In this document: positions 42,875 through 54,600 of the stretch, one piece after another
Position numbering within the stretch: position 1 is the first letter of the stretch
How the letters are laid out: each line of letters begins with the position of its first letter
Source of the DNA: Diphasiastrum complanatum
Lineage: Eukaryota; Streptophyta; Lycopodiopsida; Lycopodiales; Lycopodiaceae
NCBI GenBank assembly: GCA_029204225.1
Contig: CM055102.1
Coordinates: 1,574,854-1,638,853 of the forward strand
Reading direction: 5' to 3'
Length of the DNA: 64,000 nt
Notes under the pieces: generated by a model
What the model was told of the DNA's origin: nothing
The model's database searches: none
What the model saw: only the letters and a program-made list of their open reading frames with translations
Made by a program: the position numbers and the translations under genes

Positions 42875-43445
42875 TGTGTTTCAGGTTATGAAGGAGGAAA
42901 TCAGATCTACCAATGATTTGGTGAAGATATCAAGTCTAGAGCATGCTAGAGAGGATTCTACACCAAAATCGGATTTTTTGCTTTTGTAGATTGGATCTTT
43001 TGTAGATCAAAACACTAAATAGGTCAATATACTTGTTCAATTCCATTTTTGAATTCACATGCTGGATTTGGCCGGTTCAGCCTAAGTGGTGGCTTATAGA
43101 TTGCATATCAAATTTTCAGCATTTGCATGTAGATTTGGAATAGTCAATTTTTTGTGATTTTGTCAAAACCCTAATTTTGATTGGATCTCTAGATAGTGAG
43201 GTTGCTGGACTTCATTTGAGTGTGTTTCAATCTTAGGAAGTGGCAAAAGTCATTAGATTGAGGATAGATCATAGGTTGATCAAGATTCCATGATTCTATG
43301 TGTTGATTTGCTTGGATAAGTGCTAGAAGAGAATTTGTGAGATAGTTTCAAATCTTGGTGATTTCTTTTGAAAGCATTTGTTGTTGTTCAAAGGAGTGCT
43401 TTGTGCATTGAAACAGGTTGAAAGAGAAGATCAGGTCATTACTAC
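42875..43445 (+). other. Cop-E leader
   Basis: Noncoding region between PBS and gag ATG. No notable structure seen. Confidence 0.6.
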
Positions 43446-44770
43446 ATGGCAACCTCAATTGGAGTCATGTTGGAAGCCAATGATAGGCTTACCTCAAGTA
43501 ACTATTCATTATAGAAAGTGAGGATGGAGTCACTTCTTGAGATGAATGATGTTTTGGATATTGTTGTAGGTTTGGAGGAGAGACCAGCATCACAACAAGA
43601 TGACAAGAGGGCCAAGAAGGCTCTACACATGATAAAGATGAATGTTACCAATGAACTTCTCAAGGAAGTTGGTAAGTGCACATCATCTTTGGAAGCTTGG
43701 AATTCATTGAAGAAGCTTTATGAATCCAAGTCTACTTCTAGAGTGTTGACTCTAAGAAGGCAAATCTTTTCTTGTTTGCAAAAGAATGAAGAAAGTCCAA
43801 GTACTTTTGTTTTGAGAATGAAAGCATTGAACGATGAGTTAGCTTGGATAGATGAAAGCATTAAGGAAGGAGAGCTTATTCAAGTGATTCTTAATGGCTT
43901 GTTGGATGCTCATAATAACATTGTTCAAAGTATTGCTATTCAAAAGACTTTGCCAAGTTTGATGGATCTTCAAGAGATCTTGATCAATGAGGAATATAGG
44001 CTTCAAGCAAGAGGTGGATCTACATCGACACTTCAAGAGGATGCTATGTTCACAAAGGGCAAAACCAAAAGTAAGTGGTCTAAAGGGCAAGATCAAGTGG
44101 ATGCTTCTTCAAGTGGCAAAAAGAAGGATAGATCAAAGCTCAAGTGCTTCTATTGTGGCATCAAAGGACACTTTGCAAGTGAGTGCTACAAGAAGAAGAG
44201 AGATCAAGGAGACAAGCAAGGTAATCTTACTCTTGATGAGGATGGTTTGGATGTGCAAGATGCAAATGATGATGCTTTTGTGATGTCTTCATGTATGCTT
44301 GCTAATGATGGAGATCTAGATCCTTGGTGGATTGATAGTGGAGCAAGTTCACACATTACCTTTCACAAAGAGTATTTCACCTCTCTGTTGGCATATGGAG
44401 ATGACAAGAGGGTGATCTACACGGCCAATGATGGTGAGTGTGCAATCAAAGGGATTGGCACAATTCCTATTTCTCTCTCTACAAATAGGAATGTTCATTT
44501 GGAGGATGTCTTGTTTATTCCATCTATTACCAAGAATTTTCTTAGTGTGAGTCAAATGCTAAGTAAGGGCCTCGAGGTGGAGTTTGATGGAGATGCTTGT
44601 TTGATCAAAAGGAAGGATGTCTTGATTGGAAAAGGTAAAAGACAAGGGAAGTTGTTCAAACTTGATGCTTTGTTATTGCTAACCAAGTTGGATGTGTTGC
44701 AAGGGAGCAAATTTCTATTCAAGAGGTTTGGCACAAAAGGATGGGACACCTCAACTTCAAGTCATTGGAG
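43446..44770 (+). pseudogene. gag: Cop-E gag and protease
   Basis: Starts MATSIGVMLEANDRLTSSNY; Trp of the SLW.VRMES motif is a TAG at 43513. Then UBN2-type gag (KKALHMIKMNVTNELLKEVG, LEAWNSLKKLYESKSTSRVL), zinc knuckle CFYCGIKGHFASEC, protease (PWWIDSGASSHITFHKEY) and pre-integrase (GKRQGKLFKLDAL). A single frameshift near 44735 (WHKRMGHLNFKSL is in the next frame) separates it from integrase. Apart from these two lesions it reads cleanly. Confidence 0.9.
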
Positions 44771-45900
44771 GTAATGGCAAGGAAGAAGGTTGTGATTGGT
44801 CTTCCAAGTTCCTTAAGTAATGACAAGCAAATTTTTGTGAGTCTTGTGCTTTGTCTAAGTCACATAGACTACCTTATACTAGATCTATTTCTAGCTCTAC
44901 AAAGCCTTTTCAACTTGTACAATCGGATATTCATGGATTTACTACAATTAGCAATAGTGGAGCTAAGATGTATGTAGCATTCATTGATGATTTTAGTAGA
45001 TTTTGTTGGATCTATCTACTAAAGAGCAATGATGAAGTGTATGATGTCTCTGTCAAGTTCAAGAATGCAAGGGAGAACCAATTCTCCACAAAGATCAAGT
45101 GCTTGAGAGGTGACAATGGTGGTGAGTACATATCTGACAAGTTCAAGGCTTTTTGTGATGAGCATGGGATCAAGAGGGAGTATACAACATCAAGGACCCC
45201 ACAACAAAATGGAGTGGCTAAAAGGAAGAATAGAACTTTATGTGAAAGTGCTAAAGCTATGAGGTTAAGTGGTAATCTTGACAAACCATTTTGGGATCAA
45301 GCTTTGTTGTGTGCCAATTTCTTGTGCAATAGGTGGCCGAGTGCTATTTTGGATGGAAGGACACCTTTTGAGATGCTATTCAAGAGGAGGCCGAGTGTCA
45401 ACTTTCTAAGAACCTTTGGATGCACATGCTATGTCAACATTATTGTTGATGATAGGACCAAGGAGGATCCATCTTCAAGAAGAGGTATTTTTGTTGGATA
45501 TAGTGAGGTGAGTAAAGCCTACAAGGTTTACATTCCTTCTACTAACAAAGTGATTGTTGGTAGAGATGTCATTTTTTATGAGGGAAACATTCCAAAGGTG
45601 TCTTCAAGCATGATTGATGGTAAAGTAGATGGATCTAACATTCTTGATGTTGATGAGAAGGATTCTACTTTGGATGGTGGTGATGATGGACCTTCATCAA
45701 GTCAAAAGCCAAGGAGAACATCAAGAGAAAGACAAGTACCTTCAAGGCTCACATATGATCAAAAGGGTAAGCAAGTAGTTTCTGGAAATTATGTTGCTTT
45801 CCTAACCTCTTTGGATGATCCTACAAGTGTAGATCAAGCAAGGAAAGAAGAGGAGTGGATCCAAGCAATGGATCTTGAGTATCGATCTCTTATGAAGAGT
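44735..45900 (+). CDS. pol: Cop-E integrase and first RT residues
   Basis: Zinc motif (WHKRMGHLNF, then CALSKSHRLPY after a frameshift near 44835), core with the D,D,E set visible (LVQSDIHGFTTIS, LRGDNGGEYISDKFKAF, TPQQNGVAKRKNRTL), C-terminal module (FGCTCYVNIIVDDRTKEDPS, RGIFVGYSEVSKAYKVY, VGRDVIFYEGN), a Ser/Asp-rich linker and the first RT residues (EEEWIQAMDLEYRSLMKSRT). It then continues, without a stop, into unrelated sequence. Conserved catalytic residues suggest recent activity of the source element. Confidence 0.85.
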
Positions 45901-46740
45901 AGAACATCTTTTGGAAGATCTTCTTGTGTACATGGAGCTATGCAAGTGGATGGATGTTATCTTGCTGTAAAATCAAGTAATGGATCTGGAAAACAAATTT
46001 TGTTCAATGACTTTGATGGTCAAGTTGAAGATCAAGAGGTTGATCTCAAAGCGCTTCAACTAGTCAAAAGGGAAGTTGGCAATTTGGAGCTAGTCAAGAG
46101 CATCAAAGGAGAGGTAATTGGCAAAGGTGTTATGGATCTGTTTTTGCAGCATATTAAAGACTCAAGTGAGGTCAAAGGAGCAGCAAGGAAGTGTTTTTCA
46201 AGTTTACTTTACTTGTTCTATCTCATGTTTGAGCAATTTCATGTGGATGTGTGCAAATTGTCAAGATATGGTAAAACTAGCTACATTGTTGAGCATTGTT
46301 TTGATGTTGGATTTGTACTGGCATTCTTGGCTGATTTTGCTGATGGAAATGAAGTTATTGGAGGTTCATTATGTCACTCATACATGGCTAAGTTCTCAAG
46401 TGTTGAGCTACTTAGTGCCAATACTTGGAGATTGTCAATTTTTGGTGAATTCATGGTCATTTTCTTGTGTCAAGTAGATCTTGAAGATAGACTAGTGCAA
46501 ACTACTTGGTTTATGGAGTCATGTGGTGCTGGATTTGCATCATTAATGTACTCACCTACTCATGGATCTCCAAGGTTTGATGGTTTCTTGTGGCAAGATG
46601 AAGATGGAGGCTCATTCATGGAGTATCATGGTGGATACAAGGCAACAAAGGACAAAGGAGGAGGAGACATGCAAACAAAAGTTGATCACTCACATTTATT
46701 GTTTGTTTGCTGTATTTTTCCAGAGAGTTCAGAGTTATAA
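45901..46740 (+). CDS. Cop-E replacement region: in-frame ORF of unknown origin
   Basis: 280 codons following the RT N-terminus in frame. No copia RT block (no YVDD, LDV.NAFL or KARL) is present in any frame. Composition is plant-coding-like, with a hydrophobic middle (FSSLLYLFYLMFEQFHVDVC, GFVLAFLADFADG) and a Gly/His/Asp-rich end (WQDEDGGSFMEYHGGYKATK). Another frame is open over 46118-46477, so which frame, if any, is coding is unclear. Candidates are captured host sequence, another element, or strongly decayed DNA. Function unknown. 46741-46985 is noncoding and leads to RNase H. Confidence 0.4.
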   Translation, partial: RTSFGRSSCVHGAMQVDGCYLAVKSSNGSGKQILFNDFDGQVEDQEVDLKALQLVKREVGNLELVKSIKGEVIGKGVMDLFLQHIKDSSEVKGAARKCFSSLLYLFYLMFEQFHVDVCKLSRYGKTSYIVEHCFDVGFVLAFLADFADGNEVIGGSLCHSYMAKFSSVELLSANTWRLSIFGEFMVIFLCQVDLEDRLVQTTWFMESCGAGFASLMYSPTHGSPRFDGFLWQDEDGGSFMEYHGGYKATKDKGGGDMQTKVDHSHLLFVCCIFPESSEL

Positions 46741-46989
46741 GCATGGTGGAATCATTTCATTTACATTCTATTCGATTCTTCATGTTCTAGTCACATTTTT
46801 ACATGTAAAATTGATGTAAGAAATAGTGAAGCATCCCAAGTGGACACTATTCTCTATATCAATTATGGTTGTTTCTATTTTGAGCATTACATGATCATTG
46901 AAAGGAGATATATTCTTAGGAAGAAGATCATTCTTATGATGGATCAAAGTTCTGTTGGCAAAAACTATGCTAGGAGCATTGGAAGCTAG

Positions 46990-47559
46990 GAAAGCGAGTT
47001 TTGAGGTACATCATTGGAACTCGAGATTTTGGCATATTGTATGAGGGATTATCACCTAATCTTTTTGGATTTTCAGATTCGGACTATGCTGGAGATGTAA
47101 TGGATAGGAAATCCATTAGTTCCTATTGTATTTTCATAGGTGATGGAGCTATATCATGGATGTCAAAGAAAGAAGCCACTATCTCATTATCATCTAGTGA
47201 GGCCGAGTACAAAGCTCTTACACATTGCACAAAGGAGATGGTATGGATCAAAAGGATGGTCAAGGATCTTCACTTGCTAGATTTTTCAGAGAGACCAATC
47301 ATCTTTTGTGACAATCAATCAGCCCAAAGAATGGCATCCAATCCTATTTTTCATGCTAGGAGCAAGCATATTGAGATACAATATCATTTTGTGAGGGAGC
47401 GAGTCATTGCAAAGGAGGTGGAGCTTCAACATGTGTCTTCAAGGGAATGTGTAGCTAATATCTTCACCAAAGCATTGGGAAAAGACTTGTTCATGAAGCA
47501 GAGGACTTCACTTGGAGTATTATCAAAGTCTATGCTAAAACTAGTTGAAGAGGGAGTGT
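46990..47559 (+). CDS. pol: Cop-E RNase H
   Basis: Intact copia RNase H: VLRYIIGTRDFGILYEG, FGFSDSDYAGDVMDRKSISS, ISLSSSEAEYKALTHCTKEM, FCDNQSAQRMASNPIFHARS, ANIFTKALGKDLFMKQRTSL. The D-E-D residues are visible (SDSDYAG, SEAEYKA, CDNQSA). The stop codon overlaps the first bases of the LTR (GTG TGA). Confidence 0.85.
47547..47556 (+). other. Cop-E polypurine tract
   Basis: GAAGAGGGAG immediately before TGTGAAAGATTC. Overlaps the last codons of RNase H. Confidence 0.85.
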
Positions 47560-48199
47560 GAAAGATTCAACTAGTTTAATCACATTTTGCTATATTTCCA
47601 TATTTGGCATATTGAGGCCAAAACTTGTTTTAGACTTAGAGGTTGACTTTTCAAAGTTCATTAGTCTAAATTTCATTTGAATAAACACTTTTTGAAAGTG
47701 TGGAAAAGTTAGAATGCAAGTTTGAGTAGATTCAAATTTGAATAGTTGGGTACATTGAATCTAGACCCAAAATTATGAGGGTTAGCATTTTGGTGGGAAA
47801 GCCAAGTGGCCAAATAGGGTTTGGACCTGCTATAAAAGGATGTAACTTGTGGAGAGAGCGATCTTCTCTCTTCTGTATCTCATTTCATGCTTATACATGG
47901 TTCTCTTGGGTTCTACTATCCATCAGTGCACAATCATGGTGATTGCTTGCAATTCTATGTGTAGATTGATCTATATTTGTTATTTTTGGATCCACACGTG
48001 TGAAATATAGTACTTTTTGTAAGGTCAACAATAGTACTTTTTCATTTCATTCAAGTTTAATCAAGTTCTATTGGTGTTTGCATCTCAAATTGTGTGTAGA
48101 TGTTGATTTTTCTACATTGGTGAAATTGATAGTGTATTTCTCTTTCTAACCAAAGATCATTCAAGTAGATTGGATCTTAAGGATCTGAAATCTTTCACA
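47557..48199 (+). repeat. Cop-E 3' LTR
   Basis: TGTGAAAGAT ... ATCTTTCACA: perfect 10-bp terminal inverted repeat. TATAAAAGG at about 47831 is a good TATA element. CACACGTGTG at 47993-48002 lies downstream of it. Confidence 0.95.
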
Positions 48200-49619
48200 C
48201 AGACCTCACCAAGATGCAGCAAGAGCTTATTCTGATGCAACACGAACGAATAGGGCACCAGGAGATTGCCAAGTTGCAGCAGAAGGAGGAGGGCCTAAAC
48301 AAATATATTCAAAGCCTCTCCAAAGTGTTGACGGAGGCCTCCACAAAGGTGCGAGAGCTTCAAACTGAAGCATCCCAACGACTTGCCCCCATCCAGGCGC
48401 AACTTACACTTTTGGAAGCAGAGAACATGCGCCTGGGGATGGAGGTTAAAGCCTTACAAGATGAGAAGCTCGTCTGGTTAGCACAATCTGCACCAGACAC
48501 AAGGCCGCTTTCCCAATCAGAGATGAATCTTCTACAGCGTCAGGTGTAGATTTATAGCCAAACCTTGAACAACTACCAGGTGGAGTTCAATAAGTATCGG
48601 ACAAGCGCAACGCAAGAGCTCGCCCAAGCCAAGCAAGCCCTCAAGGCATGCCAGAAATACATGGAAACGAAGGCCCAGCCCTCCCCCGTGGTAATTCCAC
48701 CGCCACCTAATTTTGACGCTACACAGGCTAGTACCAGCCAAGATCAGAGCCAGCAGGCAACCAAGGCACAACCACCAGCCAGGGCCCAACAACATCATCC
48801 AGAGGGTCACGAACGGTATCTGTCAGCTGGGCCTTCTGAAGATCGAAATCCGTGGAGGAGAACATCCCACGAGTCATGAAGAGACGGCTGACAGTTATCA
48901 TTCTCAGCTCAGACCATCAAGAAAAAAGAACTGCAAGCCTTACCCGCCCTCCAACCACAACCGTAGTGGCGCCAGTAGTTATTTGAGAGAGACCCTCGGC
49001 CATCAGGGCTTACGTGACGAGTCTGCAATAGATACAGGTGAACGCACATTTTATGCCATGTCCAAGAAGATCCAAATGGGTGGAATGCGACACTCCTCTA
49101 GACAGACCACACTCAACAATTTCAACTGGCCAATCATCAAATCCGAGTATGGGTGGACAATGGATGTAGACGCTAGAAGGGCTCTCTCCGCATTCGCCAG
49201 CCACTACATCAATTGCCCCGATCCCACAATCCGCGCGGCAGCCACTTACGCCCAGGACTTGGATTATTTAATGGGCATTGCAACAAAATGGGATGATTCC
49301 CTTCCCTCCATATTTTTTGATCCAAATAAGGCACTCGCTTCCGACAAAGTCAAAGACCAGCTGCCAGTCGCTCGCGTATATTATCGAGCTGCATTCCTTG
49401 GTGATCCCTGGATGAAACGATTCCAAGCATGGATGGATCAGGAATGATTGATAGGAGTTCACAAGTCCTTCCACATGCCAAAGGACTCAAAGAAACTGGA
49501 CCGTCTCAACTTCATGGAAGACGTTATGGGATATCTCATCCACCATAGGTGGTCCAAGAGAACGCTTTACTAAACAGACAGAGTGCCTAGGGACCGGCAC
49601 TACTTCAGGCCGTGGGTCC
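48200..49619 (+). pseudogene. Gyp-C ORF3: coiled coil plus FFDP domain
   Basis: Plus strand, directly after Cop-E. First part (from 48214, MQQELILMQHERIGHQEIAK) is a long coiled coil with KVRELQTEASQRLAPIQAQL and LTLLEAENMRLGMEVKALQ, a stop at 48547, more coil, and a Pro/Gln-rich linker. After a frameshift near 48850 comes a folded-looking domain: NFNWPIIKSEYGWTMD, LDYLMGIATKWDDSLPSIFF, FFDPNKALASDKVKDQLPVA, RVYYRAA, WMKRFQAW. The same blocks in the same order occur in the minus-strand ORF at 51840-52200. It ends just before an LTR start at 49620. No enzyme motif identified. Confidence 0.7.
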
Positions 49620-49663
49620 TGTTGGGGGTATTCCCAACAAAGTGTAAATAAATAAAATCCTCC
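49620..49663 (+). repeat. Start of a Gyp-C/Gyp-D-type LTR (truncated)
   Basis: TGTTGGGGGTATTCCCAACA and the next 24 bp are identical to the reverse complement of 61340-61383, the outer end of the Gyp-D 5' LTR. Only 44 bp remain before copia RT sequence. It marks ORF3 as the last gene before the 3' LTR. Confidence 0.75.
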
Positions 49664-50165
49664 ACATTCCCTGGACTGAAAGACGAAAGAGGCCATGAGA
49701 TCTTCACATTGTTGTCTATTCAAGAGGGAGATCGAGGACAGTCATCAAATCAGAATGCAGGACCCCAGACTCTAGAGCAGCAAGAAGCATAAAATCGACT
49801 CCACGAACAAGAAATGTTTGAGAAACGACGAAATGAACCTCGAAGGTCAACAAGACAAAGAAGACCTCCAGACCACCATTTTGACAATTTTCAATGGAGC
49901 AAAGACATGCAGTTCGAGTACTGCAGCTTCACAGAAGAGCCAGCTACATACCAAGAAGCTATCCAGAGTCCAGAAGGAGAATTTTGGAAACATGCAATGT
50001 CTAAAGAGATCGAGTCGATGGGGCAAAATGAGGCATGGACATTAGAGCCACTGCCAGAAAACAGAAAAGTAGTCGACTGCAAGTGGGTGTACAAGAAAAA
50101 GCTGAAATCAGATGGCACCATTGGCCGCTACAAAGCAAGGCCTGTCGCAAAGGGCTACACGTTGT
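49664..50165 (+). pseudogene. pol: Copia RT N-terminal fragment (possibly Cop-H)
   Basis: RRSTRQRRPPDHHFDNFQ, EFWKHAMSKEIESMGQNEAW, CKWVYKKKLKSDGTIGRYKA and VAKGYT give the linker and first part of copia RT in one frame. It is truncated before the LDV block near 50165. Same strand as the Cop-H LTR and gag start, and it may be the continuation after later insertions, but no duplication proves that. Confidence 0.75.
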
Positions 50166-50230
50166 TTACTGAAGAATCTGAACCTATACACAGATTCAGA
50201 TCTGCATGTCTACGTGCACAAACGTTGTAG

Positions 50231-51630
50231 TATAATCATCCAGCCTGTCAGAGGATGACTGCAGGGTCTCGACACTTTGTTGTTTATGAATAAGCACTTG
50301 CCAATGGAATAATTAACTCTGTTATGAAGCAAGCCATGGTGAACAAAGTCATATTTGCAACGCGACACGGTTGCTCAGATTTCAAGATCCTAAGGCTATA
50401 ACCGAATTTAAGGAAACTAATCTACTTGCAAAACCAGAACTACTCTAAATATGATTGAAAAGCATAGACAAGAAACAAGAAACAAATCTACAGCATGTTA
50501 GAAGTCCAAGAATCAAGAAACCAACTAGTCTTTTGATTCTTGGACACCCAAGAACATCAAGAACTGCATTGTAGAGAGATATGCAAGAATCACACCACAG
50601 ATCCAACCTATTTAGTTTACTTGAATGCTGATTACTACAAGATTCCACAAGCAAGAACCGAATGCTAATCCACAACTAAACAAGAAACAAGAACCTAGTT
50701 AATCCACAATGCAAAGGAATCAAGCATGCTCATAGAAATATCACTCAAAATCATTGCCATGAACAAGGAGCTAAGCTATCATCAAGAACTCGTGGAGGAT
50801 CCTCTTTATTTGTTCAAGAGAACTTGACAATACAATCAAAGCTCCATCACAAGAGAGGGGGGCCCTTAAATAAGCAAGAAGGCTGCCCATGTGGAGCCAA
50901 TGTGGCAATTCCACTAAATTAGAATTACATGTGGAATTTGCCCTTCCACTAAAGGTCATCATCAAAAGGTGGCTCACTCTAACTAATTTAAGGGGGGTCT
51001 ACCTTTATTTACAATGCCTAGGAAACATTACTAGCTCCTATATGGTCATTCCTTCTTTGGGATACACCATGTAGGCTCACATAGTTACTCATTGTCTTCC
51101 TAGCTAGTATTTCTAGAAACACTCAAAGAGGAAGCACTTATGCTAAAATGGGACTAAAATGACAAGAACTTAAGCAAATATACATACTACACAAAGTCAC
51201 ACTAAATTTAGCCAAACACCAAAATTACCACAAGTGGACCCAAAATGGCAGCACTTAGCTCTCATACATTAAGGATACAAATTACATAGAAGGGACTTCT
51301 CTTTATAGAAACTTGTGGAGTGTCCTTTCCACATTTACTTATGGGACTAGGAATTTCAAGTCTCAATATAGAATGCAAGTTCTTTTTAGAATCTTGACAG
51401 TGACTTTTGCATACTTTTTTAAGTCTAAGTTTAAACCTCAAGACTTGCAAAAATTGGTTTCATGCCCCCTAGTGACTAATGGCACCACAAGTTGGACTTA
51501 TGCACACAGGGTGTCATACTTGGGGCCTAATGTAACTTATCTACTGACGGCTCTTCAAGATGGGCTTATACACGTAGGATGCCATGCTTGGGCCATTAAT
51601 TATGCAAAATTGATATTTACATTAGTTTCA
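50231..51630 (-). repeat. Gypsy 3' LTR (Gyp-D type, diverged)
   Basis: On the minus strand, TGAAACTAATGTAAATATC at 51630 aligns with the start region of the Gyp-D LTR (AACAAAGTGTAAATA), and GGCATGGCATCCTACGTGTA with its GGCATGGCATCCTGCGTGTA about 50-70 bp in. Further down, GCTTATTTAAGGG (about 50866) and AACAAATAAAGAGG (about 50806) look like TATA and polyadenylation signals in the right order. The lower boundary is uncertain. Confidence 0.5.
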
Positions 51631-51639
51631 TCCCTGTAA

Positions 51640-54600
51640 GGTACTACTTTCCTGAGTTCTCCCAAGCTCCATTGAAATGCCCCTTGGGCCATGTATTCCG
51701 GCCCCACACTCCCCTGTTGCTAAATGGTTGCCATTCCCATGGCAATTCACTTGAATAGGGCTTCCTGTAGCTCGGCATCCTGCGCTTCAATAGTCTTGCG
51801 GATTTCCTGGATGAGTTTTTCGTAACCCTGCAGTGCTTGGGCTCATATAGTGTTGTCATCCTTGAGAGGCCCGAACACATGGGAGCTATGGGGCAACCAT
51901 TGGGAGCGTTGCCACTCTTCCACTCGTGCTGCATGTTGGGATGCCGTCATTGCTGCTCGGTAATAAATTCTTGCCATGGTTAGCTGGTCCTTTCGTTTAA
52001 GACTAGGGAAAGGGGTGTTGGGATCGAAAAACAAGAGACCCAAGGAGCGATCCCAATGGAATTCGAGAGTACTAAGGAAAGTAAGTTCCTTGCAGTTGAG
52101 CACCGCTTGCCGCACCGTGGAATCAACCGATTGGTGATACCTGTGATGAAACTGCTCCAAGGCGTACTGGAAATTTGCTTGGTCCTTCCAAGTCCTGGAG
52201 TTTGGAATGATAGGCCAGTTTGGTGGTGCACTGGCATCCTCCTATTTTTCGAGCCACGTTGCTCACCTGGGGAAGGGTAGACAGCGGGGATTCACGTGCA
52301 GATACCTGAGAATATGAAAATATTCGTCCAGGACCTTTTTGTCATCCTTGAAGAGGACATTGCGCCATATGGGTTGGAGTGCCAGTTGCGCGATGATCTG
52401 TTCTTTCTTGCCTTTGATTTCAGCTGCGAAGCATGGCAACACATACCCCCCTCGCATCTCGTCTTCTGGATAAGTGGCCTCATACTCTTGGATTAATTCT
52501 TCCAGTGACTGTGGTTTTTTAAATATAGTTCTGGCTCTAGGTGGGGTTATGCCGTGGCTTGGCCTTGTTGTGTGTCAACCACCAGGGGACAGAAGGCCCG
52601 GTGTGGCGGCAACCGCAGATGGGTCTTCCTCAATACTGTGTGCAATAGAAAAGGACACATCAAAGTCAACATGGGCCGGGTTGGAGGCTTGTGTGTTGGC
52701 TGGTGGGGTGCTTTGAGGTGTGAGGTTCTCTGGTCGCAAGCAAAGCATCAAGCTATTTTTCTAGCTCTGCGTTCTGTTTCTCCAGTCCAATAATTACCTC
52801 AATGAATGGTTGGGTATATTCAGAGTGTTGAGCTTCAAAATTCTGCAACATTGTATGACAAGTCTGAAGTTTGGCTAAGAGCTCATTGTATGTTTCTGAG
52901 GGATCGAAGATGAATTTGGTTGCAGTGGAACTGAATGATAGAAATCAATCGTTTGTTTTTGGTCGTCGCACATTTTTTTCCAGGTTTTGATGACCGCTTC
53001 TTTTCCAAGAGTTATATTGATTTGGCATGAGGTCCGCTGCTTTTCTGCCTAGAGTTGGGTGTCATGGTGTTTCTGTGCCTATTGCAATGTTGAGGCCAGT
53101 TGTTGGTGTGATTGGATGCTAGAACGCATTGCATCCATTTCTTGTTGCATCGTGGCCATCTGCTTCCTTGCGTGATCAGCTTTTTGTTGCAATTGCTGGT
53201 TGTGGAGCTCAAGGTCCTGTTGAGCTTTCATTGCTGACTCCGCTCGGCGATGGTGGTGGAGTCGATCTTGCAACAACCAGTTGAGATCCCTGATCAGGCC
53301 GTGCGCATGAGAAAGTGCACTGGCTACTGGGACATCAACCTCCTCTGGTGGCTTGCCAAAATCTAGGATCGTGTGGATGGCTCTAGATGGGGCTGCTTGA
53401 GCTTCTACGTTCTGAGGCAGATTTTTATCGTACACATCGGGGGGGTCGGCTCCATCAGGGTATCCCGTATAGGTGTGTGTGGGCGACCCTTCTCCTTGAT
53501 CAAGAATGATAATCTCTTCCCCTTGAGTGTCTGGAGCCTCTTTGGAGGTATCTGCTACCACGGTATCTTTAGGCTGATCTTCGATAGTTGTGTGCCTTGG
53601 TGGTGAGTTGATCTCTCTTGGAATCTGGGATAGAGGGGGAAGTTTAAAAGATGGCTTCCACTTGAGTAGCTCCTGGAGTCGGCTACTCTGCCTTGAAGGG
53701 CTAGTTGGAATAGCCGTTGCTGCTGCTGGTGATGCTGCTTCATCCATTAGTATGGATTTCAACTGCATGGCAAAAGGATGTTTGGGCGAGTTGGGTGCAG
53801 CTTGGACTGCTGCTTGTGTCGAAAGGTGTTGGATTGCTTGCTGCCAATCCTTATCCTCTGGCATGGACTTCTTAGATTTTGCCTTAGAAGACGTGGCCTC
53901 AATGTGGGATTCTGCCGGAAAGTCCATTGAAGGATCAATTAGGTCGCCCGCTTGGTGTATTGCTAATTGAGTGAGAAGTGGTCCCACCGTAGTCTGCTTC
54001 TTTGGAGAGAGAAGGGCCTTAAAATTTTCTTCTTGGACTAGGTGAGCCCAACTATACTTGTATCCATCTGGCTCAGTAATAGCAGCTAGTAGGTACATAA
54101 AGAAGGTCATTGAAATGCGAGCCTTTCTTGACCTTGCCACCTCAAAAAAGTTGACTACGAAGGTAGTATCTCCTTGAAGAACTTCATGAACGATGGCTTC
54201 AAGTAATAGGCCATCATTCGTGCGCCATGCCTTTTAAGTAATGTCCATATACTTTTCGATTTTCACGGCCCTTGTCTTGTGTGTGGACATGCGCCTTGGC
54301 CCGTCAGGAATGCCAATTGCCATAAGAGCTTCTGTGGCAAATGAGACGGTGTGTGTCACTTGGTTCAGCCTATACTTGAAGCTCGGAATATCCTGAACAG
54401 TTGAGCGGAATGCATATTCCACAATGATCGTGAATTGGCGTATAGGAGGAGAATAGTCTTGAAATCCGTAGGTCTTCAATAGGGGCTCCCTTGATTTCCA
54501 CCATTTCCGTGTCTCGTAGGGTTTTGGCACCGGGAGGAGTTCTGGTATGGCCAGCTTTTCTCCATCATTTCATCATCTGATGCGTGTAGAGTGAGATCCT

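Larger units (their letters stand above)
42776..48199 (+). mobile_element. Cop-E: copia element with truncated 5' LTR and replaced RT
   Basis: 3' LTR complete (47557-48199, 643 bp); 5' LTR reduced to its last 86 bp (42776-42861). Gag, protease and integrase are well preserved and RNase H is intact, but RT is missing and replaced by about 1.1 kb of non-copia sequence (45901-46985), of which 840 bp is open in the integrase frame. Inserted in or fused to Gyp-C. Confidence 0.9.
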
